17,615 nt of DNA from CAZYXZ01 sp964651395 (GCA_964651395.1 CAZYXZ010000071.1:1-17615), one strand, 5' to 3'; positions 6,497-14,885 are shown, counted from the first letter of the stretch. Made by a program: numbers and translations. The notes: generated by a model not told the origin, from the sequence alone.

Positions 6497-7021
6497 TCAG
6501 CCCCGGTATCGGTCCAGCCGCGCGAGCACGGTGCCGCTGAGCGCGACGGCCTGCGGGAGGACGTCCTCCGGCTGCGTGTCGCGGAAGGCCAGCAGGGACA
6601 GCGTGAAGGTCGTGCCGCCCCGGCGTACGACGAGCGTGCGGGCCTCCTCGAGCCACTTGGCCTCGTCGCCGAGCTTCTTGACCGGCTCGCCGGGTCCACC
6701 ACCCCGGAACGTCTCCGCCGCGGCGGTGGTGTAGACGGAGAGCACGATCTGTTCGGCCCGCCCCAGCTCGACGTAGCAGACGTTGCTGGCCAGCGTCGGT
6801 CCGTTGCTCACGCCGCGCACGTTCTTCTTGGTGGCTTCGCGCACGCCGGTCGCGGTCAGCAGGTCGCAGGCCGTGACGGCGATGCCGCCGCTCGGTGTCG
6901 CGGCCGGCGTGATGCCGGTGGGCGGGGCGTCCGTGCCCTCCTCGCCACCGGTGCAGGCCGCGAGCGTCAACGCGAGCGCGCACGTGAGTGCCGCAGCACC
7001 TGCCCGCCGGATGTCAGTCAT
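6497..7021 (-). CDS. Small lipoprotein, DUF3558-like
   Basis: The 174-residue protein has a lipoprotein signal peptide: MTDIRR, hydrophobic 7-20, lipobox LAAC with Cys23 as the lipidated residue. A Gly/Thr/Pro linker (24-47) follows. The mature domain begins TACDLLT (Cys52) and has a second cysteine at Cys82 in SNVCYVEL, which could form a disulfide. The 'CdLLt...v...' opening and paired cysteines resemble actinobacterial DUF3558-type lipoproteins, but the match is by eye and function is unknown. The ATG at 7021 is exactly 7 nt after a minus-strand TAGCCT, so it is probably leaderless. It is divergent from the carotenoid-type gene with only 35 bp between start codons, and ends 54 bp before the sortase start on the same strand. 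Confidence 0.75.
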   Translation of the reverse strand: MTDIRRAGAAALTCALALTLAACTGGEEGTDAPPTGITPAATPSGGIAVTACDLLTATGVREATKKNVRGVSNGPTLASNVCYVELGRAEQIVLSVYTTAAAETFRGGGPGEPVKKLGDEAKWLEEARTLVVRRGGTTFTLSLLAFRDTQPEDVLPQAVALSGTVLARLDRYRG

Positions 7022-7028
7022 CCGCTGC

Positions 7029-7034
7029 AGGCTA
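7029..7034 (-). promoter_or_regulatory. -10 element (TAGCCT) of leaderless lipoprotein gene
   Basis: On the minus strand TAGCCT ends 7 nt before the ATG at 7021. It sits back-to-back with the plus-strand -10 at 7044-7049 in a 35-bp intergenic gap. Confidence 0.6.
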
Positions 7035-7043
7035 CCGGTCCAC

Positions 7044-7049
7044 TAGCAT
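7044..7049 (+). promoter_or_regulatory. -10 element (TAGCAT) of leaderless carotenoid-type gene
   Basis: TAGCAT is followed by 7 nt and the GTG at 7057. There is no ribosome-binding site. The region where a -35 would lie overlaps the divergent lipoprotein start. Confidence 0.6.
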
Positions 7050-7056
7050 CACCAGC

Positions 7057-7875
7057 GTGGAAGAGCTGCTCGGCACCCTCGTCGGCCGGTGGTACGTCAC
7101 GGTCTTCGGTGCGACGTTCCTGTGGCGGGCGAGCCGGCACATCGGCTGGCGCAACACGCTGATCTACCTGTTCGTCTCGGTCGGCGTGGGCGGGCTGGCC
7201 GAGAACGGCTCGGTGCACATCGGCTTCCCCTACACGCGGTACGCCTTCAGCGACGCGCTGCGCGGTCAAGAGCTCTTCCTCGGCGACGTCCCGCTCATGG
7301 TCCCGCTGAGCTACGGGTTCATGAGCTACTTCGCGTTCGCGGCCGGCCGCCTGATCGTCAGCGGGCTGCGACACACGCGGGCAGTGCTCTGGCAGGAGTA
7401 CCTGCTCGGCGTGATCATCGCGGTCTGGGCGCTGTGGATCCTCGACCCGGTGTCCCGGCTCGGAGACCGGTTCTACCTCGGCGAGGTGTTCCAGTACGAC
7501 GGTCCGGGCTTCTGGTTCGGGCTGCCCGTCGGCAGCCAGCTCGGCTTCACGCTCACCGCGGCCCTCCTGGTCGGGCTGCTCACCTGGCTCTCGCGGGACG
7601 AGCCGGACCGGGTGGTGACTCGGCCCTCGCGTCATCCACACCTCACCGCGCTGATCACCTACCACGTCCAGGTCGCGCACATCGCCGTCGTGGCCGTCGT
7701 CCTCGGCGAGACGGAGATGGGCGGATCGGCCTTGCTCATGTGGGTCCCGGCCGCGGCGATCACCGCAGTGCACTGGAGCGCGTTGCGCCGGGCCGAGCAG
7801 GCCGGCCGGCCGGACGCGCACGAGATGGCAGCCGCGTCTCCCGCGGAGCACCCGGCGGCCACTCCCGTCGCCTAG
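7057..7875 (+). CDS. Carotenoid biosynthesis family (DUF422/CruF-like) membrane protein
   Basis: The 272-residue polytopic membrane protein has about seven hydrophobic segments (near 34-48, 77-100, 113-129, 160-177, 197-216, 224-240 and a weaker N-terminal one). The signature GGLAENGSVHIGFPYTRYAF (46-65) followed by VPLMVPLSYGFMSY (78-91), an Asp at the end of a helix (WILDPV, 128-132) and FWFGLPVGSQLGF (152-164) matches the DUF422 carotenoid hydratase-like family, whose members include CruF-type hydratases. No other carotenoid gene lies nearby, so activity on a carotenoid is an inference. The C-terminal tail (about 245-272) is Ala/Pro-rich. GTG 7057 is set by the -10 at 7044-7049. The next gene begins immediately after its TAG. 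Confidence 0.75.
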   Translation: MEELLGTLVGRWYVTVFGATFLWRASRHIGWRNTLIYLFVSVGVGGLAENGSVHIGFPYTRYAFSDALRGQELFLGDVPLMVPLSYGFMSYFAFAAGRLIVSGLRHTRAVLWQEYLLGVIIAVWALWILDPVSRLGDRFYLGEVFQYDGPGFWFGLPVGSQLGFTLTAALLVGLLTWLSRDEPDRVVTRPSRHPHLTALITYHVQVAHIAVVAVVLGETEMGGSALLMWVPAAAITAVHWSALRRAEQAGRPDAHEMAAASPAEHPAATPVA

Positions 7876-9394
7876 GTGCGGCACCGCGCCTGGCTGCTCA
7901 CGCTCCTGCTCTGCGTGTCCGTCGTACTGCTCGGATGGCAGGGCCCCGACCTGCCGGCCCAGACCTACCGCGCCTGGCTGGCGGGTGACCGGCACTGGCT
8001 GTGGAGCAACCAGTGGTACGGCGGGCATCCGCTGCTCGGCTACAGCCTGCTCGCGCCCCCGCTCGGCGCCGTCGTCGGCGTGACCCTGGCCGGGACGCTC
8101 AGTGCTGTCCTGGCCACAGTCGCGTTCCGGGCCGTCGTCGAGCGGACGCGGCCGGAGTCCGGCCGGCTCGCGACGTGGTGGTTCGCGCTCGGCGCCGCGG
8201 TCGGCTTCGCGGTCGGCCGGCACGCCTTCGCACTGGGTCTCGCGCTGGGTCTGCTGGCTCTGGCCGCCGCGCTCGACTCCGGGTCCAAGCGCGCGTTGTC
8301 GCTGGCCTTCCTCTGCCCTTTGGGCAGCCCCCTGGCCGGCCTGCTGCTCGTGCTCGCCGCGGTCGCCTGGCTGCCGGAAGGCCGCCGGCGTGCGTGCTGG
8401 CTGCTCGGCGGCACGCTGGCCGGACTCCTGCTGATGCTGCCCTTCGCCGGGGGAGGAGAGTTTCCGTTCCCCACGGGCACGGTGCTGGCCTGCCTGCTGG
8501 CCGGCGTCGCGGTGCTGGCCGGCGCCGGCGGCGAGAAGACCGTACGTCGTGGCGCCGCGCTCTTCGTGGGTCTCACGCTGGGCCTCGCCCTGGTGCCCAC
8601 GGCCGTGGGGGGCAACCTCGTTCGCGCCGCGTCCCTGCTCGCCGGCCCGGTGCTCGCACTGAGCGCGCGCGGCACGCGCCGGGTCGTCACCGCGGTCGCC
8701 GGGCTGCCCCTGCTCGCACTGCTGCTGCTCCCGGTGGGTTCCGCGGTCACCGGGCACGGGGCACCGAGCAGCAGGCCTGCGTACTACGCCGGGCTGGTCG
8801 CGTTCCTGAAGTCGCGGCCGCAGCCGTTGCGGGTCGAGGTGCCCTTCACACGCGACCACTGGGAGGCCGATCTCCTGGCGCGGCACGTCTTGCTCGCACG
8901 CGGGTGGGAGCGGCAGCTCGACGTCGCGCGCAACCGGCTCGGCGTACCGGGAGTGGCTCGACGACACCGGCGTCGGCTACGTCGCGTTGCCCGACGCGCC
9001 GCTCGACGGGTCCGCGGCGACGGAGGCGGCGCTGCTGCGCAGCCCGCCCGACTACCTCCAGCCGGTGTTCCGGGACGCGCACTGGCAGGTGTGGGCCGTG
9101 CGCGGGTCCCCCGGCCTGGCTGTGGGGCCGGGCCGGCTCCGCAGCGTCGGCGTCGATGACTTCGTGCTCTCCGCACCGGCCGGCAGCACGACGGTGGTCA
9201 AGGTGCGCTGGTCGGCGTTCTGGCGGCCGACCGGCGACGCGTGTGTCTCCCGCGCGGCGGGTGGCTGGACGGCGGTCACGGTCACGTCGGACACCGTCGT
9301 ACAGGTCCGCGCCCAAGCCGGCTGGCGCCGGCTCATTGCGTCCGTGCGTGGTACGGACCGATACTGCGCCCGCCGAACCGGGGAGGTCTCATGA
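7876..9394 (+). pseudogene. Polytopic membrane protein, frameshifted near 8940
   Basis: Read from GTG 7876 (abutting the previous stop) the frame encodes about 355 residues. An N-terminal hydrophobic helix and an extracytoplasmic motif (YRAWLAGDRHWLWSNQWYGG) come first, then about eight further hydrophobic segments to about residue 298. A soluble part follows (FTRDHWEADLL, LLARGWERQLDVARN). At 8938-8945 this frame turns into Arg-rich nonsense, ending at 9159. In the +1 frame, from about 8942, the expected continuation appears: AYREWLDDTGVGYVALPDAPLDG, then a beta-rich C-terminal domain to the TGA at 9392-9394. That stop overlaps the next start (ATGA). The architecture resembles GT-C/YfhO-like integral membrane proteins of actinobacteria; function unknown. 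Relatives, as I recall them, have about 10 more residues at the junction (an NxLFY...LT segment), suggesting a small deletion of 3n+2 nt. Intact length would be about 505-515 residues. Sequence error is a real alternative. Confidence 0.75.
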
Positions 9395-9846
9395 CTGGCC
9401 GCAACATCGTGCTGAGCCTGCACATCCTGTTGGCCGTCCTGCTGATCGGGTGGCTGGCGATGACGTCGATGTTCACACCGGCCCTGATCCGCGGTGGGCG
9501 CGCGACGCTGTTGCAGCTGCGCTTCGTGCACCAGGGCAACGAGAAGCTGGGCCGGCTCAGCGGCAGCGTCCTGCTCGTCGGACTCCTCCTCGTGTACATG
9601 AGCCGGGACGACTTCCAGTTCAGCTTCCGGCAGGGCTGGCTGGCCGCCTCGCTGGTCCTGTTCATCGGGGCGTCCGTGATCGGTGGAGTCTTCGAGACGA
9701 AGGCCATCGACGCGGCAATCGCCCGCATCGAAGCGGACGAGGCGGTCGACGACCTGGTCACGCGGGTGAGGGTGCTCGGCATCGCCAACGCCCTGATCCT
9801 CGTGACGATCGTCTACCTGATGGTTGCCAAGCCCGGCTGGCCGTAG
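9391..9846 (+). CDS. DUF2269-like integral membrane protein
   Basis: The 151-residue protein has four predicted transmembrane helices (about 5-24, 54-70, 82-102 and 128-147). The first contains LHILLAVLLIGWLAMTSMF, followed by a polar loop that includes FVHQGNEKLGRLSG. Size and layout fit the DUF2269-type predicted membrane proteins, whose function is not established. The ATG overlaps the stop of the frameshifted upstream gene (ATGA), so the two are translationally coupled when the upstream frame is intact; GGGGAGG at 9380-9386 provides a ribosome-binding site. It ends 17 bp before the moxR start. Confidence 0.7.
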   Translation: MTGRNIVLSLHILLAVLLIGWLAMTSMFTPALIRGGRATLLQLRFVHQGNEKLGRLSGSVLLVGLLLVYMSRDDFQFSFRQGWLAASLVLFIGASVIGGVFETKAIDAAIARIEADEAVDDLVTRVRVLGIANALILVTIVYLMVAKPGWP

Positions 9847-9851
9847 ACACG

Positions 9852-9857
9852 TAGTCT
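9852..9857 (+). promoter_or_regulatory. -10 element (TAGTCT) of leaderless moxR gene
   Basis: TAGTCT is followed by a 6-nt spacer and the GTG at 9864. This suggests the moxR-DUF58-TgpA cassette has its own promoter just after the preceding gene. Confidence 0.55.
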
Positions 9858-9863
9858 GGGCAC

Positions 9864-10835
9864 GTGACCGCGGAGACCCAGACCTCGAGCCAGCGCGCGA
9901 CGGCGACCGCGGCTGCCCATGCGCTGGTCGGCAACGTCGAGCGGGTGATCCGCGGACAGCGCCCGGCGGTCGAGGCGGCGGTGACCGCACTGCTGGCCGG
10001 GGGGCACGTCCTCATCGAGGACGTGCCCGGTGTCGGCAAGACGATGCTGGCCCGCACCCTGGCCCGGTCGGTCCAGGGGTCGTTCAAGCGCATCCAGGGC
10101 ACCCCGGACCTGCTCCCGAGTGACATCACAGGGACGACGGTCTACGACCAGACGCGGCACACGTTCGAGTTCGTGCCGGGGCCGCTGTTCGCGCACGTCG
10201 TCCTCATCGACGAGCTGAACCGCACGTCGCCGCGAACCCAGGCCGCGCTCATGGAGGCGCTCGACGAAGGCGGGGTGACCGTCGACGGCGTCCGGCACGC
10301 GCTGCCCGACCCGCTGTTCGTCGTCGCGACGCAGAACCCGCTCGAGCACTACGGCACCTACCCGTTGCCGGAGGGACAGCTCGACCGCTTCCTTCTCGCA
10401 CTCGACATGGGCTACGTCGACGCGGCCACCGAACGCGACGTCGTACGCGCGCAGCTGGTCGAGCACCCGCTCGAGGCGCTGGGTCCCGTGCTCACCGCGG
10501 AGCAGGTCGGGGACCTGCGAGTGGAGACGCGCCGCACGCATGTCGCCGACGCCGTCCTCGACTACGCACTTGCGCTGACCCGCGGCACACGTGAGCACCC
10601 GGATCTCGAGCTCGGTGCCAGCTCGCGTGCCTCGATCGCGCTGGTGCGCTGTGCGCAGGCGCGGGCGCTGCTGCACAGCCGGGAGTTCGTCACGCCCGAC
10701 GACGTGAAGTCCCTCGCGCTCCCGGTCCTCGGTCATCGCGTCGTGCCGGCGACCGGCAGCGCAGGGCAGTGGCGCCGCGGACTTCGCGCCGTGACCGAGG
10801 TGGTCGCCCGTACCCCGGTCCCGCTCGGCGGGTAG
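9864..10835 (+). CDS. MoxR-family AAA+ ATPase
   Basis: The 323-residue protein is a single AAA+ module of the MoxR type. It has Walker A VPGVGKT at 54-60, Walker B VVLIDELNR at 112-120 and the MoxR loop RTSPRTQAALMEAL at 120-133. Sensor 1 ATQNP is at 155-159, the PEGQLDRF motif at 169-176 and the sensor-2 region GASSRA at 251-256. All key ATPase residues are present. MoxR ATPases act as chaperone-like partners for maturation of complexes and are typically encoded beside DUF58 and transglutaminase-like membrane proteins, as here. It is cytoplasmic. GTG 9864 is chosen from the -10 hexamer 6 nt upstream. The DUF58 gene starts 13 bp after the stop, so the three genes form one operon. Confidence 0.93.
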   Translation: MTAETQTSSQRATATAAAHALVGNVERVIRGQRPAVEAAVTALLAGGHVLIEDVPGVGKTMLARTLARSVQGSFKRIQGTPDLLPSDITGTTVYDQTRHTFEFVPGPLFAHVVLIDELNRTSPRTQAALMEALDEGGVTVDGVRHALPDPLFVVATQNPLEHYGTYPLPEGQLDRFLLALDMGYVDAATERDVVRAQLVEHPLEALGPVLTAEQVGDLRVETRRTHVADAVLDYALALTRGTREHPDLELGASSRASIALVRCAQARALLHSREFVTPDDVKSLALPVLGHRVVPATGSAGQWRRGLRAVTEVVARTPVPLGG

Positions 10836-10848
10836 GGCGGGGTCGGCC

Positions 10849-11943
10849 GTGAAGGTCCGCCGGCGCCCGACGCGGCGTGCCTTCCTGGTCGGCGGCGCGG
10901 GTGTCCTGCTGATCGCCATGGCCAGCACGGCGCAGGCCGCCTGGCTGTTCGTCCTCGGGGCGTTCGTCGTCGGTCTCGTCCTGGCCTCCGTGCTCGCGCC
11001 TCGCCGCGCCCATGCGACACACGTGCAGGTGCGCCACGCACCGACCACGACGGTCGGCGAGCACCTCGACGTCGTCGTCGAGGCGCAGAACCGCCGGCGG
11101 CGGCCGATGCCGGCGCAGCGCTTGCGCTACGAGTGCGCAGGGCTCGCCCCCTGCGAGGTACTCATCGAGGGAGTGCCGTCCGGGGGGCGGGTCAGCGTCC
11201 GCGTCCCGGTGCTCGCGACCACGCGCGGGCGGTGGTCGGCCGGCGACATCGTGTCCACCAACGGAGCGCCGTTCGGATTTCTCAGCGTGCGGCGTACGGC
11301 GACAGTCAGCGAGCCGCTCGAGGTATGGCCTGTGCTCTACCCCGCAGCGCCGCCGCGGCCGCGTGCACCGCGCGGTGCGACGTCACGACAGCCGGTCGCG
11401 GTGGCCGCGGCCGGTACCGGCGAGGACCTGCACGCCGTCCGCGAGTACCGGCACGGCGACCCGATCCGACTGGTGCACTGGCGCACGTCCGCCCGGGCCG
11501 GGCGTCTCGTCGTGCGCGAGATGGAGCGCCCCGTCGAGGGCGCGTTGCTGGCCGTCCTCGGAGGTTCGGCCGGTCCGGCTTACGAGGAGTCCGTCGTCGC
11601 CGTCGCGTCCCTCGCCGCGGCCGCGATCCGCGACGGCCGGCATGTCGTCCTCGCGCGGGCCGACGGTGCCGGGACGGACACGACCAGGGTGCGCAGCGTG
11701 CGGGAGGTGCTGTCCTGGTGCGCCGGCGCCGATCCGGTCGACCTGCTGCCCACCGCGGCGATGCCGGTGCTGCTGACCCGCCAGCGCGACATCGCGGCCG
11801 CGCTCGTCGCGGTACCGACCGGCTCGCGCGCCGCGGCGGAACTCCCGTCCCTCCGCGCGGCGTTGGGCCGGGTGGGCATCGAGCCTCGCGTGCTGGTCGG
11901 CGGCGAGTCCGACCTCCGCCTGGAGCTGGGGAGAGCGTGGTGA
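10849..11943 (+). CDS. DUF58 domain membrane protein
   Basis: The 364-residue protein has two N-terminal hydrophobic helices (about 12-30 and 31-50). A beta-rich region (about 58-165) follows, then the DUF58 signature VREYRHGDPIRLVHWRTSAR at 197-216, continuing AGRLVVREMERP. The remaining C-terminal part has the alternating helix/strand pattern of the vWA-like fold that DUF58 belongs to, but no clear complete MIDAS motif is visible. DUF58 proteins are usual partners of MoxR ATPases; their exact role is not settled. GTG 10849 follows the moxR stop by 13 nt, with a weak GGGCGGGG as ribosome-binding site. The stop overlaps the next gene's start by GTGA. Confidence 0.9.
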   Translation: MKVRRRPTRRAFLVGGAGVLLIAMASTAQAAWLFVLGAFVVGLVLASVLAPRRAHATHVQVRHAPTTTVGEHLDVVVEAQNRRRRPMPAQRLRYECAGLAPCEVLIEGVPSGGRVSVRVPVLATTRGRWSAGDIVSTNGAPFGFLSVRRTATVSEPLEVWPVLYPAAPPRPRAPRGATSRQPVAVAAAGTGEDLHAVREYRHGDPIRLVHWRTSARAGRLVVREMERPVEGALLAVLGGSAGPAYEESVVAVASLAAAAIRDGRHVVLARADGAGTDTTRVRSVREVLSWCAGADPVDLLPTAAMPVLLTRQRDIAAALVAVPTGSRAAAELPSLRAALGRVGIEPRVLVGGESDLRLELGRAW

Positions 11944-14009
11944 CCATCACGGCGTCCGCCCAGTTGCCGACCCTCGCGGAGGCGGCTGCGGAGCGCGCGG
12001 ACCGGGCGTTGCTGGGCCTGCGCATCGCCGTACTCGCCGCCGTGGAGACCGCACTCGCCGCCGTCGTGGTGGAGACCGCCATTCCGGTGAGCCAGGGCCT
12101 GGTCGCCGGACTCCTGCTGCCCGTGGCGTACGCGGCCGGCCACCGCTGGCGGGCCCACGGTGCGCCGACGGCGGCGAAGCTCGGCTCGATCGTCGTCGCG
12201 ACGGCACTCATGCTCAGCGTGGTCGGGTCGGCCGGAGAGCTGGAGAGCCTCGACCAGTTCCGCTACCCACTCGCGGAGATGCTCGTCTGGCTCCAGATCC
12301 TCCAGGCGCTCGACTCGCCGGCGGCGCGCAACCTCATGGTGGCGCTGGGTTCGTCGCTCACCCTGATGGCCGTGGCCGGTTCGCTGAGCCAGGGCATGAC
12401 CTACGGCCTGTTCCTGATCGGCTACGGGCTCGCTGCCATCGCCGCGCTGAGCATGGCCCACCGGGCCGACGTCCTCGGCGGCGTCGGGCTGGTGGGCGGC
12501 ACAGGACCGAAGGGCTGGCGGCCGGCTCTCGGGATGGGGCGCTCGTTCGGGCTCGCCGTGCTCGCCGGCGCGGTGCTCTTCCTCGTCCTGCCACAGCCGG
12601 CCGGCGGCAGCTCGCTGGTGCTGCCGTTCCGGATCGGCAGCGGCGGTGGAACCGCCACCGGCGGCATCCTGCGGGCACCGGCCGGGAGTCCCGACAGCGG
12701 CGGACGCAGCACGGGCGGGCGCTACTACGGCGTCGCGGACCACATGGACCTGCGGGTCCGTGGCACGTTGCCCACGCAGGTGGTCATGCGGGTCCGTGCG
12801 TCGGCGCCTGCGCGCTGGCGCGGCGCGCTGTTCGACAAGTACGACGGCACGTCCTGGGAGGGTGACACGGGCCGGGCCCGCAGCCTCGGCGGCGGCCCAC
12901 GCTACGACTACCCGTTCACGACACCACCGGGACCGCGCCGTACGGTCACGCAGACGTTCTACGTCGAGAGCGAGCAGCCCAACGCGGTCTTCGCGGCCGG
13001 TATCCCGGAACGGCTGTTCTTCGAGGGCGGCGTCGGCATCGACCAGCTGGGCGGGCTGCGTACGCAGTCGACGCTGACGGAAGGCTCCGTCTACAGCGTC
13101 ATCTCCAGCGTCGGGGTCGCGAGCGCGGAGGAGCTTCGCCAAGCACACGGCGGCGGCCCGCGCGGCGGCCCCGGCCGCTATCTCGCGATCCCGGAGGTGG
13201 TGCCCCAGCGGGTACGCGACCTCGCGACGAGCGTCACCGCCGGACTCACCAACAACTACGACCGCGCGAAGGCCGTCGAGACCTACCTGCGCAACACCTA
13301 CCTCTACCAGCTGGACTCACCCGTCCCACCGGAAGGGCACGACAACGTCGACCACTTCCTCTTCGAGGCCAGGGTCGGCTTCTGCGAGCAGTTCGCGTCC
13401 GCCATGGTGGTCATGCTGCGGTCGCTCGGCGTGCCCAGCCGGATGGTGACCGGCTACGTCCCGGGCGACCGCAACCCGTTCACCGGCTACCACACGGTGC
13501 GCGGCGACGACGCCCACGCCTGGGTCGACGTGTGGTTCCCCCACTACGGCTGGTACGAGTTCGACCCGACGTCCTCGGTCGCCGCGCCGCGCAGCGGCCT
13601 GCTCGGCACGGTCCCGCTCGTGCGGTTGGCACGATGGCTGGCCAACCGCGGGGACGTCGCCATTCCGGTCGCGAGCGGGCTGCTCACGATCCTTCTCGGT
13701 GGGCTCGTCCTCACCCTGCGTCGAGGTCGCGGTCCGGCCCGGAGGGCCTTCGCCGGTCCGGCGTACCAGCCGGGACCCATCGGCGCGGCGTTCGCCCGCC
13801 TCGACGCGCTGCTGGCGCCGATCGGACAGGGTCGTCGCCCGTCGGAGACCCCGGCGGAGGTGCTCCGCCGCCTGCGGCTGTCCGACTCGGCGCGCACCGG
13901 GCTCGACCAGGAGGCGTACGGCCTTCGCCCGCCGGACGACGACCTGACCGCGCGCGCCGCGGCGGAGATCGACCAGGCCGCACAACGCCTGTTGGCGCGG
14001 CCGACCTAG
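11940..14009 (+). CDS. TgpA-like transglutaminase-domain membrane protein
   Basis: The 689-residue protein has about six N-terminal transmembrane helices (between about 24 and 218; DUF3488/TgpA_N-like). A long extracytoplasmic region follows, with a transglutaminase/cysteine-protease core at about 430-545: Cys482 in VGFCEQFASAMVVMLRSLG, His526 in DDAHAWVDVW and Asp542 in WYEFDPTSS form a complete catalytic triad. One more transmembrane helix (about 575-594) leads to a cytoplasmic DUF4129-like tail (to 689). This is the usual third member of the moxR-DUF58 cassette. Substrate is unknown; an envelope-related role is inferred. GTG 11940 is chosen over GTG 11937 because it overlaps the previous stop as GTGA and has GGGGAG (11928-11933) 6 nt upstream. 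The frame is open far upstream (to about 11133) but that part is antisense-like Arg-rich sequence inside the DUF58 gene. Confidence 0.9.
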   Translation: MTITASAQLPTLAEAAAERADRALLGLRIAVLAAVETALAAVVVETAIPVSQGLVAGLLLPVAYAAGHRWRAHGAPTAAKLGSIVVATALMLSVVGSAGELESLDQFRYPLAEMLVWLQILQALDSPAARNLMVALGSSLTLMAVAGSLSQGMTYGLFLIGYGLAAIAALSMAHRADVLGGVGLVGGTGPKGWRPALGMGRSFGLAVLAGAVLFLVLPQPAGGSSLVLPFRIGSGGGTATGGILRAPAGSPDSGGRSTGGRYYGVADHMDLRVRGTLPTQVVMRVRASAPARWRGALFDKYDGTSWEGDTGRARSLGGGPRYDYPFTTPPGPRRTVTQTFYVESEQPNAVFAAGIPERLFFEGGVGIDQLGGLRTQSTLTEGSVYSVISSVGVASAEELRQAHGGGPRGGPGRYLAIPEVVPQRVRDLATSVTAGLTNNYDRAKAVETYLRNTYLYQLDSPVPPEGHDNVDHFLFEARVGFCEQFASAMVVMLRSLGVPSRMVTGYVPGDRNPFTGYHTVRGDDAHAWVDVWFPHYGWYEFDPTSSVAAPRSGLLGTVPLVRLARWLANRGDVAIPVASGLLTILLGGLVLTLRRGRGPARRAFAGPAYQPGPIGAAFARLDALLAPIGQGRRPSETPAEVLRRLRLSDSARTGLDQEAYGLRPPDDDLTARAAAEIDQAAQRLLARPT

Positions 14010-14024
14010 CTCGACCGCCCGCCG

Positions 14025-14885
14025 CTACGGCTGGTGCAGCCGCAGGTTGGTGAAGATCTCGCGGGTCGCGGTCGAGCGGTTCATGGTGATGAAGTGCAGC
14101 CCGGGGGCGCCCCGCTCGAGCAGCTCCTCCGACAGCTCCGTGGCGATCTCGATGCCCACCCGCCGTACGTCGTCCGGGTCCTCACCGACGGCTTCGACCC
14201 GCTCGACCACTTCGCGGGGAAGTGCGGCACCGGAGAGCTGCGCCATCCGGTCGATGCTGGCCAGCGACAGGATGGGCATCACGCCGGGCAGCACCGGCTT
14301 GGTCACGCCGCGCTCGGCGAGGCCGTCGACCATGCGGAAGTAATCGTCGGCCCGGAAGAAGAACTGCGTGATGCCGAAGTCCGCCGCCGCGAGCTTCCGC
14401 GCGAGGTAGGTGCGGTCGAACTCGAGGTCGGGGGACTGGGGATGCCCCTCCGGGTAGGCGGCCACCGCCACGGTGAAGTCGGCCACCTCGCGGGCCAGCT
14501 CGACCAGCTCGATGGCGTACGCCAGCTCACCGTGCGGCAGGTCGGACCCGACCGGGGTGTCCCCGCCGAGCGCGATGATGTTCTCCACCTCGTTGGCGGC
14601 GTAGCGTTCGAGGATCTCGCGCAGCTCCGCACGCGTGTGTGCCACGCACGTCACGTGCGCCATGGGCAGCATCGTGGTGTCGCGCAGCATGCGCACGACG
14701 AGATCGTGCGTCTTCTCGCGGGTGCTGCCGCCGGCGCCGTACGTGACCGAGACGAAGGAGGGCTTGAGCGGCTCCAGCTCCACGAGCGCCTGCTCGAGTG
14801 CCGCCTCGGCCTCAGGCGTGCGCGGCGGGAAGAACTCGAACGAGAAGGTGCGGCCCGCGTGCAGCAGCTCCGGGATGCGGGTCAC
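14025..14885 (-). CDS. metF: Methylenetetrahydrofolate reductase
   Basis: The 286-residue protein is a bacterial MetF: FSFEFFPPRTPEAE at 14-27, SVTYGAGGSTR at 46-56, HVTCVAHT at 77-84, ALGGDTP at 105-111, AAYPEGHP in the middle, ITQFFF, LPGVMPI and the C-terminal GLHFITMNR. Length is as expected for the bacterial enzyme. It reduces 5,10-methylene-THF to 5-methyl-THF with FAD, supplying methyl groups for methionine synthesis. GTG 14885 overlaps the nitroreductase stop as GTGA, which implies translational coupling; an in-frame ATG at 14903 would add MARGPR. It is convergent with the TgpA-like gene, with 15 bp between stops. No homocysteine methyltransferase gene is in the window. Confidence 0.95.
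   Translation of the reverse strand: MTRIPELLHAGRTFSFEFFPPRTPEAEAALEQALVELEPLKPSFVSVTYGAGGSTREKTHDLVVRMLRDTTMLPMAHVTCVAHTRAELREILERYAANEVENIIALGGDTPVGSDLPHGELAYAIELVELAREVADFTVAVAAYPEGHPQSPDLEFDRTYLARKLAAADFGITQFFFRADDYFRMVDGLAERGVTKPVLPGVMPILSLASIDRMAQLSGAALPREVVERVEAVGEDPDDVRRVGIEIATELSEELLERGAPGLHFITMNRSTATREIFTNLRLHQP
14028..14042. terminator. Small hairpin at the tgpA/metF convergence
   Basis: CGGCTG (14028-14033), GTG loop and CAGCCG (14037-14042) form a perfect 6-bp stem over the last codons of metF, just past the TgpA-like stop. It could terminate the plus-strand transcript; there is no T-tract. Confidence 0.3.

Noticed and set aside
6988..7056. ATG 6988 as start of the carotenoid-type gene
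   Set aside because: It would lie inside the divergent lipoprotein gene; the -10 at 7044-7049 and GTG 7057 fit better.
8930..8950. Programmed ribosomal frameshift
   Set aside because: No slippery heptamer or downstream pseudoknot is evident, and residues expected at the junction appear to be missing, which favours a deletion or sequence error.
7018..8967. Minus-strand open frame (649 codons) antisense to the membrane-protein cluster
   Set aside because: Composition is Gln/Glu/Arg/Pro-rich without domain signals, while the plus strand carries clear transmembrane proteins.
11133..11939. Upstream extension of the TgpA-like gene inside the DUF58 gene
   Set aside because: It is an out-of-frame shadow of DUF58; GTG 11940 has a ribosome-binding site and the GTGA overlap.
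11580..13148. Minus-strand open frame antisense to the DUF58 and TgpA-like genes
   Set aside because: No motif or signal, and both sense genes have family signatures.
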